A DNA stretch of 64,000 bases from Telopea speciosissima (taxonomy: Eukaryota; Streptophyta; Magnoliopsida; Proteales; Proteaceae). The number at the start of each line of letters is the position of its first letter. Positions within the stretch are counted from its first letter, which is position 1. The position numbers and the translations under genes were made by a program. The DNA is taken from contig NC_057925.1 in NCBI RefSeq assembly GCF_018873765.1, positions 3,426,927 to 3,490,926 of the forward strand. The letters run 5' to 3'. Below are positions 11,801 through 23,126 of the stretch, one piece after another. The notes under the pieces are model-generated. The model searched no databases, was not told the DNA's origin, and saw only the letters and a list, made by a program, of their open reading frames with translations.

Positions 11801-13131
11801 TTTCACCAACGGGAAGGCATAGATTATTTTGATACATTCAGCCATGTGGTAAAGCCAAACACAATAAGGATCGTACTTTCTATTGCTGTGTCACGAGGAT
11901 GGGTCTTGCGACAACTCAATATTCAAAATGCCTTCCTGAATGGGGCACTTCAAGAGGATGATTACATGACACAGCCACAAGGATTTGATGATGCTGCATA
12001 TCCGAATCATGTGTGTCACCTAAAGCGTGCACTATTCGATCTTAAACAAGCTCCACGAGCTTGGAACAACAGGCTTGGAAATTTTTTGGTTTCAATCGGG
12101 TTTCAGCCATCACCATCCCATTGAGCCCTATTTGTTCATAAAAGTTGGGTCATCTACCTATTGGTCTATGTGGATGATATAATCATCTCAGGTGCAAGCT
12201 CTTTCCATGTGCAGGAACTAATAAGCAAGCTTGGCATAGAATTTGCCATCAAAGACCTAGGAGCCCTACATTACTTCCTTGGCATAGAAGTACTACGAGA
12301 CAAAGATGGGCTGCATTTGTTACAAACTAAGTATACATTGGACCTCTTAAAGCAAGCAAACATGGTCGAGGCCAAGCCCATAGCTACACCGTGCTCTACG
12401 GCATCACTAGTACCTAGCACTAGTGTAGCTTTTGAGGACCCCACCAAGTACAGAAGTATCATTGGGGCCTTGCAGTACTTAACTCTGACCCCGCCTGACA
12501 TTACTTTCTCGGTCAACAGGGTATGCCAATTTATGCACGCCCCATCAACTGGTCATTGGGCTGCAGTCAAAAGAATCCTTTGCTATCTCAAGGATACCAT
12601 TGACCAGGGTATTCACATTAAACCCTTCAAGTCAACACAGCTCTATGCCTACACAGATGCCGACTGGGCTGGGTGCCAATATGATAGACAGTCCACGAGT
12701 GGTTATTGCATCTATCTAGGTACAAATTTGATTTCGTGGAGTTCCAAAAAGCAGCATACGGTTGCAAGGTCCTCAACCGAAGCAGCATATAAGGGTGTAG
12801 CTAATGCATCAGCGGAGTTAATTTGGCTTCGTCAATTATTGCTTGATCTTGGTGTCACCGTTTCCTCACCAGTACTTTACTGCGATAACATTGGAGCAAC
12901 ATATCTCGCAGCCAACCCGCTGTTTCATGCATGCACGAAACACATCGAGATAGATTACCACTTCGTCCGAGAACAAGTGGCCTCTAATCGTCTATGTGTT
13001 CACTTTGTGCCAAGTCAGGATCAGGTAGCTGACATTCTCACCAAAGGGTTACCAAGACCAAGGTTCAAGATACTGAGAGACAAGCTTACCGTCTGCAAAA
13101 GGCCGTTTCGCTTGCAGGGGGGTGTATAATG
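8878..13131 (+). pseudogene. Copia gag-pol polyprotein, frame-disrupted
   Basis: The domains appear in copia order. The gag UBN2-type region starts near 8905; the CCHC knuckle CQICHRTNHTAATC is near 9785; the protease site is degraded (YLDSVVTHH instead of the usual DSGAT). The integrase zinc region (HDRLGH..CASC) and core follow, ending HTSEQNG near 10,810. RVT_2 ([25 protein letters not shown] near 12,161) precedes RNase H (YTDADWAG, SWSSKKQHTVARSSTEA). A TAG at 9322-9324 interrupts gag in frame and fits a Gln codon changed by C-to-T. Further stops and frameshifts lie near 10,822, 11,000-11,560, 11,780 and 12,122. Not competent for movement by itself. Confidence 0.9.
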
Positions 13132-13373
13132 GATAATTCGAATTCAAATTTAAATATTCAAAATTTGGACTCATCATTGAGCAAGTCAGAGCTGGCTAAC
13201 GATGCTCCTACTCCTCAGGATTTAATCTCTCTTACAAGATAAGAAAGAATATGAGAAAACTCCTATCTATTGTAACTAAATTTGCTGTTGTAAAGATGAG
13301 AATACAATTATAAATATCCCTCCTTATCACAATAAACGATAAGGAGAATTCACTCTAAAGACAAACTCTTATA
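13123..13373 (+). repeat. 3' LTR of the copia element
   Basis: Starts TGTATAATGG after the polypurine tract and ends near CTCTTATA. Its last 160 or so bases match 8704-8862, with several substitutions that indicate an old insertion. The canonical CA end is not seen. Confidence 0.8.
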
Positions 13374-14384
13374 GCCCTGATCAAAATTTAAAGGTTGTGT
13401 AGCTCTAGCCTCAGCTAGCCGATCTTGAAAGTCCACCGTGCAATCAATATCTTCCACAACTAGTATGGATCGGTTTGCAGTTGCTATCAACAATTTCCTT
13501 AGATCCGAGTTGTTGCGAAGATCACTGAGCTCCAAGTCATAGATATCGAAGTTGAGGTAATTGGCCATGGCAGCAATCACGCTTGACTTGCCCGTACCAG
13601 GAGGACCATACAAAAGGTACCCACGTTTCCAAGCCTTTCCAACTATCCTGTAGAAATCTTTTCTCTGAACAAACCTCTCCAGATCTTCCATTAACATTCG
13701 CTTGAGCTTCAAATCCATTGCCAATGTATCAAAAGTTGCAGGGTGATCCAAGTTTATGGAACTCCATTCATCTCCCAAGTTGCACCTATACAAACCTCTC
13801 ATGTTCACAGTGAAGAGCTTCACTTTCTTATTCTCTTCTTTCATGGACTTGGATTGCTCTAATATGTAAGTCAAGTAAGACTGCAACACTTTTTCTTTGT
13901 ATTTCTTACGAAAACAGAGCTCGAATGACCGGATTCCGGATGGGAAGGTGGAATTGAGGTCCCGTGGGTTGTGGTTATAACCCTTGGATTCGATTTGGGT
14001 ATAAACGAATCTCCATTTGAATTGAATACCATGGAAGGTATCAATTATCTCTTGGTTTCTTCCCATGGCGACCTTGAGGTTCTTCTCCTTGTCAGATTTG
14101 CTAATTCTTAGTGTCTGGGTGTTGGGGGAAATCCTGTTTCCCAAGTAGATCTCTGCAGCTTCGTAGACTTTATTGTTTGTGAGCTCATCAAATTCCTCGA
14201 TGATAATAGTCATTTGGGAAGAGAAATGGTTGATGAGTCTCCTAAAACCATAGTAGAAAAAATCATGGACCTCATGAGGTAAGAAGTCCTGAAATATAGT
14301 CCGGACGAGCTTGGCCGAAGCAGCCACAGAGGCTGCCGTGGATAATACTGTTTTGGCAGAGGGCATGTTATTAGTGGAAGACAT
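13374..14384 (-). pseudogene. AAA1: BCS1-like AAA-ATPase, first exon only
   Basis: It encodes the N-terminal 335 or so residues of a plant AAA-ATPase of the At3g50940 type (AAA_assoc region plus the first part of the AAA module). The start is placed at the ATG of MSSTNNMPSAK, shared with AAA2 and AAA3; a longer frame reaches 14,462. A hydrophobic segment (LSTAASVAASAKLV) suggests a membrane anchor. Walker A GPPGTGKSS and Walker B ILVVEDIDC are intact. The copia 3' LTR replaces the exon 1 donor, and no second exon (sensor 1, Arg finger) lies anywhere in the first 13 kb. Compared with AAA2 it has changes at otherwise conserved positions. A gene remnant. Confidence 0.85.
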
Positions 14385-14468
14385 TAATGTTGTCAAAGAA
14401 CAAATGTTTCTCAGCTGTGTTGGAGGAGTGAATAAGAACGGCTGAAAGTCTCCTGGGCTCAACTATAT

Positions 14469-15094
14469 GTAGTTAGTGGGTGTATGAATTCCTTAATTAA
14501 CATTCTATAATCTAATATTGTAGAGGCATTTTCATAGAAACTTCATATGTCAGAGTTTCTTGGAGAAATTTCAAAGTAAATATTTTACCCAAAAGACTAG
14601 CACCTCAAAAAACAGAAGATTAATCCCAACCATTAGCAAGAAAAAGTCATATATCTTAGGATTTGGATCTTCTGCGGCCTACGGTTGTGCGGCCATTGTG
14701 CTGCGCAAAATTATCAGACCACCACCTCAGCATAGATGTCCATCCAATGGTTGGGCATCGAATTCCTCAAAAATACCGCTCATAATTCTAATTTGAAAAG
14801 AGCTTGATGTCCAACCATTGGATATTTGGATGGGTATATAGTGCTGAGGTGGAGATCTGAGACTTGTGCGTAGTATGATGGCCACACAACCCCAAGATCC
14901 AAATCCTATATTATATATGACTTTTCCTGCTAATGGTTGGGATGAGTTTCTTACTTTGAGGTGCTTGTCTTTTGGGTAAAATGTTGACTTTGAAATTTCT
15001 TCAAGAAACTCCAACATATGAAGTGTCTATCAAAATGCTTCTATAATATAGCTTATAGAATGTTAGTTAAGGAATTCATACACCCACCAACTAC
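14469..15094. mobile_element. Long-TIR foldback element, copy A
   Basis: An inverted repeat with arms of about 200 bp or more. Left: GTAGTTAGTGGGTGTATG; right: CATACACCCACCAACTAC in reverse. Shared blocks include TTTTACCCAAAAGAC and GAAGTTTCTATGAAAATGC. It lies just upstream of AAA1. A homologous foldback lies upstream of AAA2 (32,264-32,860), and partial arms lie upstream of AAA3 (55,620-55,790). Confidence 0.75.
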
Positions 15095-15854
15095 CACTGT
15101 ACCACTTACCGTGTACCATATTTATACTACTAATGTAATACATTTTTTTTTTTTGAAAAATCTTATCCCTATTGAATGCCCCCATACACACACGTATAGT
15201 ATTAGTCTTGTGTTGGTGCAGGGGCCATGTAGCTTGATAGCAATTTCTCTCCGTTAAAAAAAATGAAGGATGATGACTAACTTCCAATAAAAAAATGATG
15301 GTGACCAACAAAAGCACATTCAATGTTTGATCTAATAAGATAATGAGTTTAGTATTATCGAACTACGTCAAAATCTCAATTTATCTTATTAAATAAATTG
15401 GAAAAACACATGAACTACCATTTGGATGTGCAACTCAAAACTGATGTGGGACTACACTTCCATAATTGCCAGAATCTCTACTTACCTCAAGTAGATTCTT
15501 GAACATTTGAATTTACGATTTGCATTACTTTCAGCCTTTGTTAATTAGAGGATTGGTTGTAGGAGCGCTACCTTATGAAGGATTCAGGCACTTTTCTCTT
15601 TGCTCTTTTTGGAAGGAGATAGTTTAACTCAGTTGTGTCACCATCAATAAACAATGGAGAGAGGTATTACCTAGGAAGTCAAGGATATCAAGTATTTGTA
15701 ATTTCTACCAAAAAAAAAAAAAAAGTATTTGTAATTGGTATGTTGGAATTCCTCCTCTTCTCAACCTATCAATAAACAATGGAGAGGAATGACTTCTGAG
15801 TCCTCCCCCTTCCTCTTCCTTGGGGACCAAATGTTCTTTTATAATTTCTTCTTT

Positions 15855-15888
<34 letters not shown>

Positions 15889-17120
15889 CTTAAGATAATA
15901 TTTATTGATAATTGAGCTTTGATTTCTTGTATATTGTACAGTCTTACCACTTCCCACTTGGCAAATCAGGTAAGGCCCAAATATGTGAGCAGGTTTAGAC
16001 CAAACTCTTGTAGATTTTTTTTTTGTGTAAATCCTTTTCATATAGATGTAAGTATCTAACCCAACTATTATCTTCATCTTTTTTATTTTTGGTAGTAAAA
16101 AATTAAAGAAAAAAGACTGGGCACACCGCTGATATGCCACAAACTAGCGCCTACTATGTCTATCTCTCTCTCTCCCCCTCCCCCCTTTTGAAATGACTCC
16201 CCTGTCGCTCCAGTATGATGCTATATATATTCTCAACTCCTCCACTAAAAAGCTCAAAGACAGAATTTCATCTACATGACCTATTTGAAAAAGGTCCACC
16301 ATTTTGAGCAAAGTGGATAATTTGTTTTGGCCAACTCACCATTGAATTAGTTGTACAAATTAGCCACATGTCAAATTTTATGTTTAAATACAATCAAGTA
16401 CCCTTCCATGAATATCCATGCATCCTTTTATTTTACATCCATTCGTGTGTTTTGATATATATAGTCCCTAGATGTTCAAAGCATTATTTTTTTCAAGTTG
16501 CCAAATTTTGTTACGGCTGAAATTTGCCGTGTCAGCAGAGGACCTCAGGATCTACTTGTTTAAAAAAATTTGGACCCCCATCCAATCCACCATTTAGCGC
16601 CTTTTGGATTTCCATATTTGAACAGACTTTTAAGGAAAACTCTGCCCTTCCTTCCCCCACACCCAAAAAAAAAAGAAAAAAAAAAAAAGAAAAAGAACAG
16701 AGGAACTATCAGATACTGGATTTTAAAAACTCTAAACAATAAATTAATGACAATGGTGATCGAAGAATATGGTAATCCAAATGGAAACATAAAATAGGAA
16801 GGAAAATCAAACCAAATCTCAATCTTAATGGAGAGGGTAGTGGTGATGATGGAGTTTCGAATAGAATAGGAGAAATGAAGAGGATGGTGTGATGATTTCA
16901 GGAAATGAGAGAAAATAAATGAGGCGATTAGAAGAAGAAGAAGAAGAAGGGTATCAGTGTTGCTATTGGTGCTTTCTTACCAGGCTCAGAGAAGTCTCAG
17001 CATCCTGCTCAGGCTATTTTCTTCACTTTTTAAAAACATAAACGGATAAACCTTTATTGTTCCACCATGCCTTAGTCAAAATTTGTAAGAAAGGGGTTGC
17101 AGAAGAAGGAGGGTAAAAGG
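15095..17120. other. AAA-flanking segmental repeat, noncoding
   Basis: No gene is visible. Parts match the 5' flanks of AAA2 (33,290-34,110) and AAA3 (56,230-57,120), for example TGTGTCACCATCAATAAAC near 15,640 and GAAATGACTCCCCTG near 16,190. Long T and A tracts (15,708-15,723, 15,859-15,885, 16,668-16,690) break the sequence. A copy of the 1,240-1,640 dispersed repeat is at 16,428-16,600. Short frames here are low-complexity. Confidence 0.6.
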
Positions 17121-17511
17121 GTCATGTAGATCCATATATATAGATATAGCTCTGAAACAAAGGAGAAGGTGTTGCACTCTTACTTAAATGTCTTACATAA
17201 TGGAGCAATCCAAGTCCATAAAAGAAGAGAATAAAACAATGAAGCTCTTCACTGTGAACTATAAAGGTTTATTAAAAAAGGGTTATTTCCAAATGTTCTC
17301 CTAAAAATGGCTAAACTTACAGTTGCCCTCTTGAATTTTCACTAATTCCATGTGCACCCTTGTTTTTCAAACTAAGTATCACTATAGTCCCTGCCGTTAG
17401 ACAGAGACGTTATGTTATAACGGATCCCAGTTTTTAAACTTTGATAGATCATTCTGCCCCTGGATAAGGTAAAATGACAAAAATGACCTTACTTGGAAGA
17501 AAAAAAAAAAA

Positions 17512-17558
17512 CCTGCAACTCATCTTCCCCACATCGATTGGGGAAGATGAGTTGCAGG
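17512..17558. repeat. Perfect 20-bp-arm palindrome at inner edge of left TIR
   Basis: CCTGCAACTCATCTTCCCCA at 17,512-17,531 pairs perfectly with 17,539-17,558 across a 7-nt CATCGAT spacer. A half copy closes the right side of the insert at 18,588-18,602. The Pack-3 element has the same palindrome at 25,907-25,954. Confidence 0.85.
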
Positions 17559-18187
17559 TATCCTTCAATCCATTCACAATCGATTTTCCTCCCCGTCAAT
17601 TCTTACCCTTCACAACGGATTCTGTGCAGATGGCTCTGAAGAACCGAATTTCTGGGTAACCGGAGAGAGCTCGATCGAACATGCATGGGGTTAGGGTTAG
17701 GGTTCCAGTTTCTGTGGCGCAGGTCTTGAAGCATGAGCCTTGGAATTGATAGCTTTCATCACCAAAAGCTGGTTTTGCAGAGAAGTATAGGAGGATGTTT
17801 TTTCCAACAAGCTGAGAGATCGGAATCTGAAATGAAAGATGGTTTGATTGGGGTCAAATACGGAAGAGAGAGAGATCAAGGAAATGCATGGTATTGATGT
17901 ATGCATTTTTTAAGAAATTAACGATAATATTAGGGACACATTCTCTTGAATGAAATCTCTCTATAATCCAAACCAGCATACAAGCCTCCCAAGTAACATA
18001 AGCTGTTAAGGAGCCGTGTGTCTTCGGATGGTCGATAAAACCTAAGTGATATCATATATAAGTTACCAAATGAAAAGGTAGGATTTGGGAGATCAATTTG
18101 CTAATGGTGATTCCTTCAATGCGAAGAAGTCTTACCTGGGTGCCATCTTTACTAATCACAAAATCCCAATCTTTCAGAACCAAAATT

Positions 18188-18434
18188 GATTCTAAACTTT
18201 GTGCTTCTAGTTTGCCTCCTCTATCTTTGCCATCTCATCCAACTTTTCAGGTGTGAATGGGAATGCTTGAACTCCATGATTTTCTACGATCTCAGCAACA
18301 TTGGGATTCAGTTTTTCCATTCGGTTCTTCAGAGCCATCTGCTTTCGAATTAGGGTTTTTGGAAATTTTCTCTCTCTCTCTCTCTTCTCTCTCTTAATTT
18401 CTCCTTGGTCCTGCGTCTGCATTGTTCTTCTCAA
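18188..18434 (-). pseudogene. Unrecognised captured exon in Pack-1
   Basis: A minus-strand frame of 75 codons contains MALKNRMEKLNPN and later VQAFPFTPEKLDEMAK. It is preceded by a CT-rich leader resembling a plant 5' UTR. The bases around its second ATG (GCAGATGGCTCTGAAGAACC) recur in opposite orientation at 17,625-17,645, so the same donor exon may have been captured twice. I do not recognise the family. No intron or downstream exon is obvious. Confidence 0.4.
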
Positions 18435-21400
18435 TCAATCTCCCCAAAACGACTCAATGGAATTAGGGTTTCTTGAAACGATGGATACAACTAACCTTTA
18501 CAAAAATAAAAATGAGTTTGAGAAATCTAATCATCAAAATGAGTTGCACGTGTAGAACAAGTAGCAAGCTTGAGAGATTTAATCATCAAGATGAGTTGCA
18601 GGTGTTTTTTTTTTTTTTTTTTTCTTCCTAGGTAAGGTCATTTTTGTTATTTTACCCTATCCAGGGGCAGAATGATCCATCGAAGTTCAAAAACTAGGAT
18701 CCGTTATAACATAACATCTCTGTCTAACAACAGGGACTATAGTGGTACTTAGTTTGGAAAGCAGGGGTGCACATGAAGTTAGTGAAAATTTAACAAGGCA
18801 ACTGTAAATTTGACCATTTTCAGGAGGGCATTTGGAAATAACCCTTTTTTTTAATAAACCTTCATAGTTGAGTTGACGGTGAAGAGCTTCATTGTTTTAC
18901 CCAAAAAAAATTAAAAAAGAGCTTTATTCTCTTCGTTTATGGACTTGAAGTGCTCCACTATATATGTAAGACATTAAGTAAAGAGTGCAACACCTTCTCC
19001 TTTGTTTCAGAGCTATATCCATATATATATACATGGATCTAGATAATCCTAGATTCTAAGTTCAAGTAATTAAAAAAGGAAAAAGAATTAATTGTAGTTT
19101 ATATCGGTGGTATCAGATTAAAGGATGATAAAAAGGTTTTTTAAAAAAAAAAAACCCCAAGAAGATATCAGTATTTTGAAAGGCAAAACGGTTCAATACG
19201 ATCGATCTGTATTAGTATCAGGCTATCAACCAAGATTGATACACATTCCAATACCCATACCGAAATACTAAGTAGTTGGTACAACTTTATTATGCAATGT
19301 ATATATTGACAAGAATGTAACTTTGTATGATTCAATCACTTGTAAACACCAATTTCATATAGCCAAATTAATATCCTTGGAAATTATATATATCTAGAAT
19401 GACACAAGTAAAAAATTAACCACAATTTAATAAATAAGAATACATTAGAGTTCACCAAATCCATTCACTCAACAAAATAAATTCAATTTCTTTTATGTTA
19501 GGTTATCTCTATCATTTATTTGGAGTAAACCAAATGGGTGGTGAGAATGGATGACAAGCATTGTCAGGGTAATGAAGCTCAATGTGTCCATCTTCCAAGT
19601 GAAAGACTCCCATGTCACTACCAGCCCACCCTTTGGGAGGCCCATGATGTGCTTCTAGATAGTCATCTGTGAAGTAAATACAATCTCTCTTGACTCCTAT
19701 CCCTTGAGAGTCATCACAACAATATGAGAAAGATGTATTATAACTTAAAAATAATGATTGGTCACCCAAACTTTTCATCTCAACCCACAACCTGATGTAG
19801 AAGTCCAACTTGAAAACACTGAACCTAGTTATTTTATAATCAGGAGAACAACCATCATCAAATTCTACTTGCCTTATAACCTATAATAGCTCCCCTGAAC
19901 ATTCAACCAAGTACTTCTGTCCATAACTTCGTCTCACAGGAGGTGTGATTAGTGTAGTCTTTGGATGAACACCAATATCACAAGACACAACATTCCCATG
20001 CCAAGTTATGGCATAAAACTGTTCCTTGTACTATATGGCATCAGTAAATGCAATCCATTTACTCGGTATAGTAGTCCATGCTTTATCTCCTGGTCTTGTA
20101 ATCGCCAATTTCTGCTAGTCTGAATAGAAGGCCATTGCTATGTAGTCAGGGTTTGAAGGACTGGATGATAACACAACTTTTAGAATGAATCTGTCACGCA
20201 ATTCTTCGGAAGTGAAACACTGTTTTACAAAGTTCTCTTGATCCGGGAGTGTCGTTTGATGTGGAAGCTGAAATTGGACTCTGGTATATGGATTTAACAA
20301 ATGAATCGATAAGCCTTCATCCACCATTACCAACCAGCCTTTAGAAGATCCGATGCAACGCTTTGCATGAGCTGTTGGGGGGAAAATGGTCGAACCGATT
20401 TCCCACTTGTGTGTAGGTCACAGGAGGAAATACGATTGCGCCACCAACACTGTTCACGTGAATAGTACCCTATAAATAGTAACTATGCGGGTCCCACTAA
20501 AATACAAAGTAACAAAAAGTAAAAAAATACACTTGAATTTTTACGTGGAAAACCCTTCTGCCACTGAAGGAAAAAACCACGGGACCTTGTCCGATCAAAA
20601 CTTCCACTATCAATAAATGGGATTACAACATCAAGAAAAGACCCTCTTGGATAAGCACAAAAACTCACCAAATGGGTGGAACTATAAGAGTACAACACTC
20701 GTACAAGAACCGTTGGAACCTATTTCTCTCGTTCTTGCGATCACGTACTCTCTTACTGGGAGAAAGCTTTTCTCTCTAAACTTCTCCCCATACATCCTCT
20801 CCCCTTCGTCCCTATTTATAGAAAATATGAGAGGGGAGGTATTGCTGTGTAGGAGACAAGGTAGGTGGGACGGTGCCACCCCCTCCCCTTTTTTCTTTTC
20901 ATTTATTGTTCTTTTATTTTCTCCTTCTCTCTCTCTCTCTCTCCACTTCTTGTCTTCTTCTTCTTTATTTTCCTTTTTCATTTACTTAGTTTTTTTGACT
21001 TTTTCTCTTCACCATCTTTGGATGGTGGATACAAATAGTGGAGAGAGGAAGTACATGGGCCCCTCCATGTGAGGAGGATCCCAACAAACTCTCCCTTCGA
21101 CTCACAAGGAGGAATCTCTTAATACTTGTCATGTTGATATCTGTGTATCCATACACAGGCTCTTCATCATGACGATCACCAATCTTCTCATTTTGTAGGA
21201 GTTCTCACCGCATCTTGCCAATCCTACAACATGATTCATTTGTTTCATTCTAAACCCTGCGCATCCCCAGTGCGTATATCATGATGTGTACACCATCGTC
21301 AATGCGTGTACCATTCTGTATACACCACTTGTTTGCAATTCTGTGTACACAGCTTGTGTACCATTCTGTGTGGCTCTAGTCTCTCAAACGAACATCACTC

Positions 21401-21778
21401 GATCGTGGTATGGATCCAACTTCAAACCAATCACTTGTACTTCATCATGCAATTACTCTACTTGCACAGCTTCAACATTCATCGGTATTCCGGTTTACCT
21501 TCATATACTAATGTGGTGGAACTCTGGTAGGCGGGTATCATCATCGCCATCAACACCATTTGCATCTCATCCCCTTGTTGTACATCTCCCCCATCATTAG
21601 TATTATGGGTGAGGATCTGGAACAAGACTAATGAGGCATCAGTACGAACACTTGAGGTTTGACAGGCACTAGATAATATCGCCGTCTGAGTAGACGGCAG
21701 CGGTGGTTATATTTCCATCTGTCTTCTCCTCCTGCTCCTCTCTTTCTTTATCTCTTTTTAGCTTTCTGCATTCCCTCT

Positions 21779-22186
21779 TCATATGCCCCTCCTTTTACAG
21801 TAGTGGCATGTAATCCCTTTCCTCGGTTGGCTTTTGCTTCTCCCCCAGTTCTCTGTAACAAGTGCTTCCTCATGGGGCTTGTTCAAGGATCCCCTTCTTG
21901 TCTCTTCATTCAAGAGACTTCCTATTACTTGACTCACTGTGAGTTTCCCGCCTGGTGCCGAATTGCTAAGAGACACCACCAGTGTCTCCCAGCTATCAAG
22001 TAACGAACTGAGAAGTAACAGGGCTTGCAATTCATCGTCAAGCACCATTTTCATCGAGGAGAGTTGGTTCACAACGCTTTGAGCCTCATTCAAATGTTCT
22101 GCAACTGAGCTTCCTTCTTTGTATTTGAGGTTCACAAGCTTCTTTATCAAGAAAGCTTTGTTGCCAGCTGTCTTCCTTTCGTACAA
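21779..22186 (-). pseudogene. Copia-type gag fragment with zinc knuckle
   Basis: A 135-codon frame reads LIKKLVNLKYKEGSSVAEHL, VLDDELQALLLLSSLLDSWE and ends in a CHYCKRRGI knuckle start, typical of UBN2-type gag of plant copia elements. The knuckle is cut off after its first two cysteines. A preceding piece (22,200-22,480) carries more gag-like sequence in other frames. As the only coding part of the 2.9-kb element it could, when intact, have supplied a particle protein. Confidence 0.8.
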
Positions 22187-22483
22187 GTCTTCAAGTTTCT
22201 TCCACAGTGAATGTACCGACGTCTCTATGGATACGTGGTGGAAACGGTATCGTCCAAAAATTGTCGCATAAATCTAACGGCTTTTCGATCCAAGATTTTC
22301 CAATTAGCATCGGACATATTTTCAGGTTTCGCCGCAACACCCTGTATGGGTGCGTATAAGTCCTTGCAGTAAAGAAAGTCCTCCATCTTCGCTTTCTAGA
22401 TCATCCAATTGCCTCCATTCAAGCTTACCATCCTTATTGAAGTAGTTTCCTCTATCGCCATTACACACGATCACACGAACCAG

Positions 22484-22495
22484 GCTCTGATACCA
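22484..22495 (-). other. Primer-binding site of the gag-only element
   Basis: Reads TGGTATCAGAGC on the minus strand, 2 nt from the LTR end. This is the full initiator-Met tRNA primer consensus. Confidence 0.9.
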
Positions 22496-23079
22496 CTTGT
22501 TGGGGGGAAAATGGTCGAACCAATTTTCCACTTGTGTGTAGGTCACGGGAGGAAATACGATTGCGCCAGCAACACTGTTCATGTGAATAGTATCTTGTGA
22601 ATAGTAACTATGCGGGTCCCACTAAAATACAAAGTAAAAAAATACACCAGAATTTTTACGTGGAAAACCCTTCTGCCACTGAAGGGAAAAACCACAGGAC
22701 CTTGTCGGGTCAAAACTTCCACTATCAATAAATGCGATTACAACTTCTCCAGTTACTACTAGAGGATTACAACATTAAGAAAAGACCATCTTGGATAAGC
22801 ACAAAAACTCACCAAATGGGTGGAACTATAAGAGTACAACACTCGTACAAGAACCGTTGAAACCTAGTTTTCTCGTTCTTGTGATCACGTACTCTCTTAC
22901 TGGGAGAAGGCTTTTCTCTCTAAACTTCTCCACATTCATCCTCTCCCCCTCATCCCTATTTGTAGAAAATATGGGAGGGGAGGTATTGCTGTGTAGGAGA
23001 CTGTGTAGGAGACAAGGTAAGTGGGACGGTGCCACCCCCTGCCCTTTTTTCTTTTCATTTATTGTTCTTTGATTTTCTC

Positions 23080-23126
<47 letters not shown>

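Larger units (their letters stand above)
8704..13373 (+). mobile_element. Ty1/copia LTR retrotransposon, decayed
   Basis: The 5' LTR remnant is 8704-8862 and the 3' LTR is 13,123-13,373 (251 bp, starting TGTATAATGG). A TGGTATCA primer-binding site for initiator Met-tRNA starts at 8863, directly after the LTR. The polypurine tract (GCAGGGGGG) lies just before 13,123. The 5' LTR lacks its first 80 or so bases, where the DUF2431 array sequence joins instead. No target duplication can be found. The 3' LTR ends inside AAA1 close to that gene's exon 1 end. The left junction is therefore a rearrangement rather than a clean insertion. Confidence 0.9.
17280..18844. mobile_element. MULE-like element with long TIRs and host-like insert (Pack-1)
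   Basis: The ends are GGGTTATTTCCAAATG and its inverse, with TIRs of about 250 bp (17,280-17,530 and 18,600-18,844). The length and style resemble Mutator-like nonautonomous elements. No transposase is visible. The TIRs are bounded inside by CTGCAACTCATCTT motifs. The interior (17,560-18,590) is unrelated to the TIRs and looks captured. Flanks are inverted AAA fragments, so no direct target duplication can be read. Confidence 0.7.
17123..19041. repeat. 1.9-kb inverted repeat with AAA-ATPase fragments in its arms
   Basis: Arms of roughly 420-460 bp pair 17,123-17,545 with 18,588-19,041. The outer part of each arm holds about 105 nt related to the AAA exon that encodes KEKVLQSYL through LFTVN. 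It is on the plus strand at 17,165-17,265 and on the minus strand at 18,870-19,010. The inner part is the terminal inverted repeat of the MULE-like element. The AAA-derived frames are broken, so no protein is expected. A read-through transcript would fold into a long hairpin. Confidence 0.8.

Noticed and set aside
15063-15323. Short ORFs near the first foldback
   Set aside because: Low-complexity and not conserved in the homologous sequence upstream of AAA2.
17687-17704. GGTTAGGGTTAGGG resembling an interstitial telomere
   Set aside because: Only two units and not the plant TTTAGGG repeat; likely chance within a leader-like sequence.
20617-21072. 151-codon plus-strand ORF
   Set aside because: Lies wholly in an LTR and includes a CT-rich low-complexity tract; the equivalent frame in the other LTR differs.
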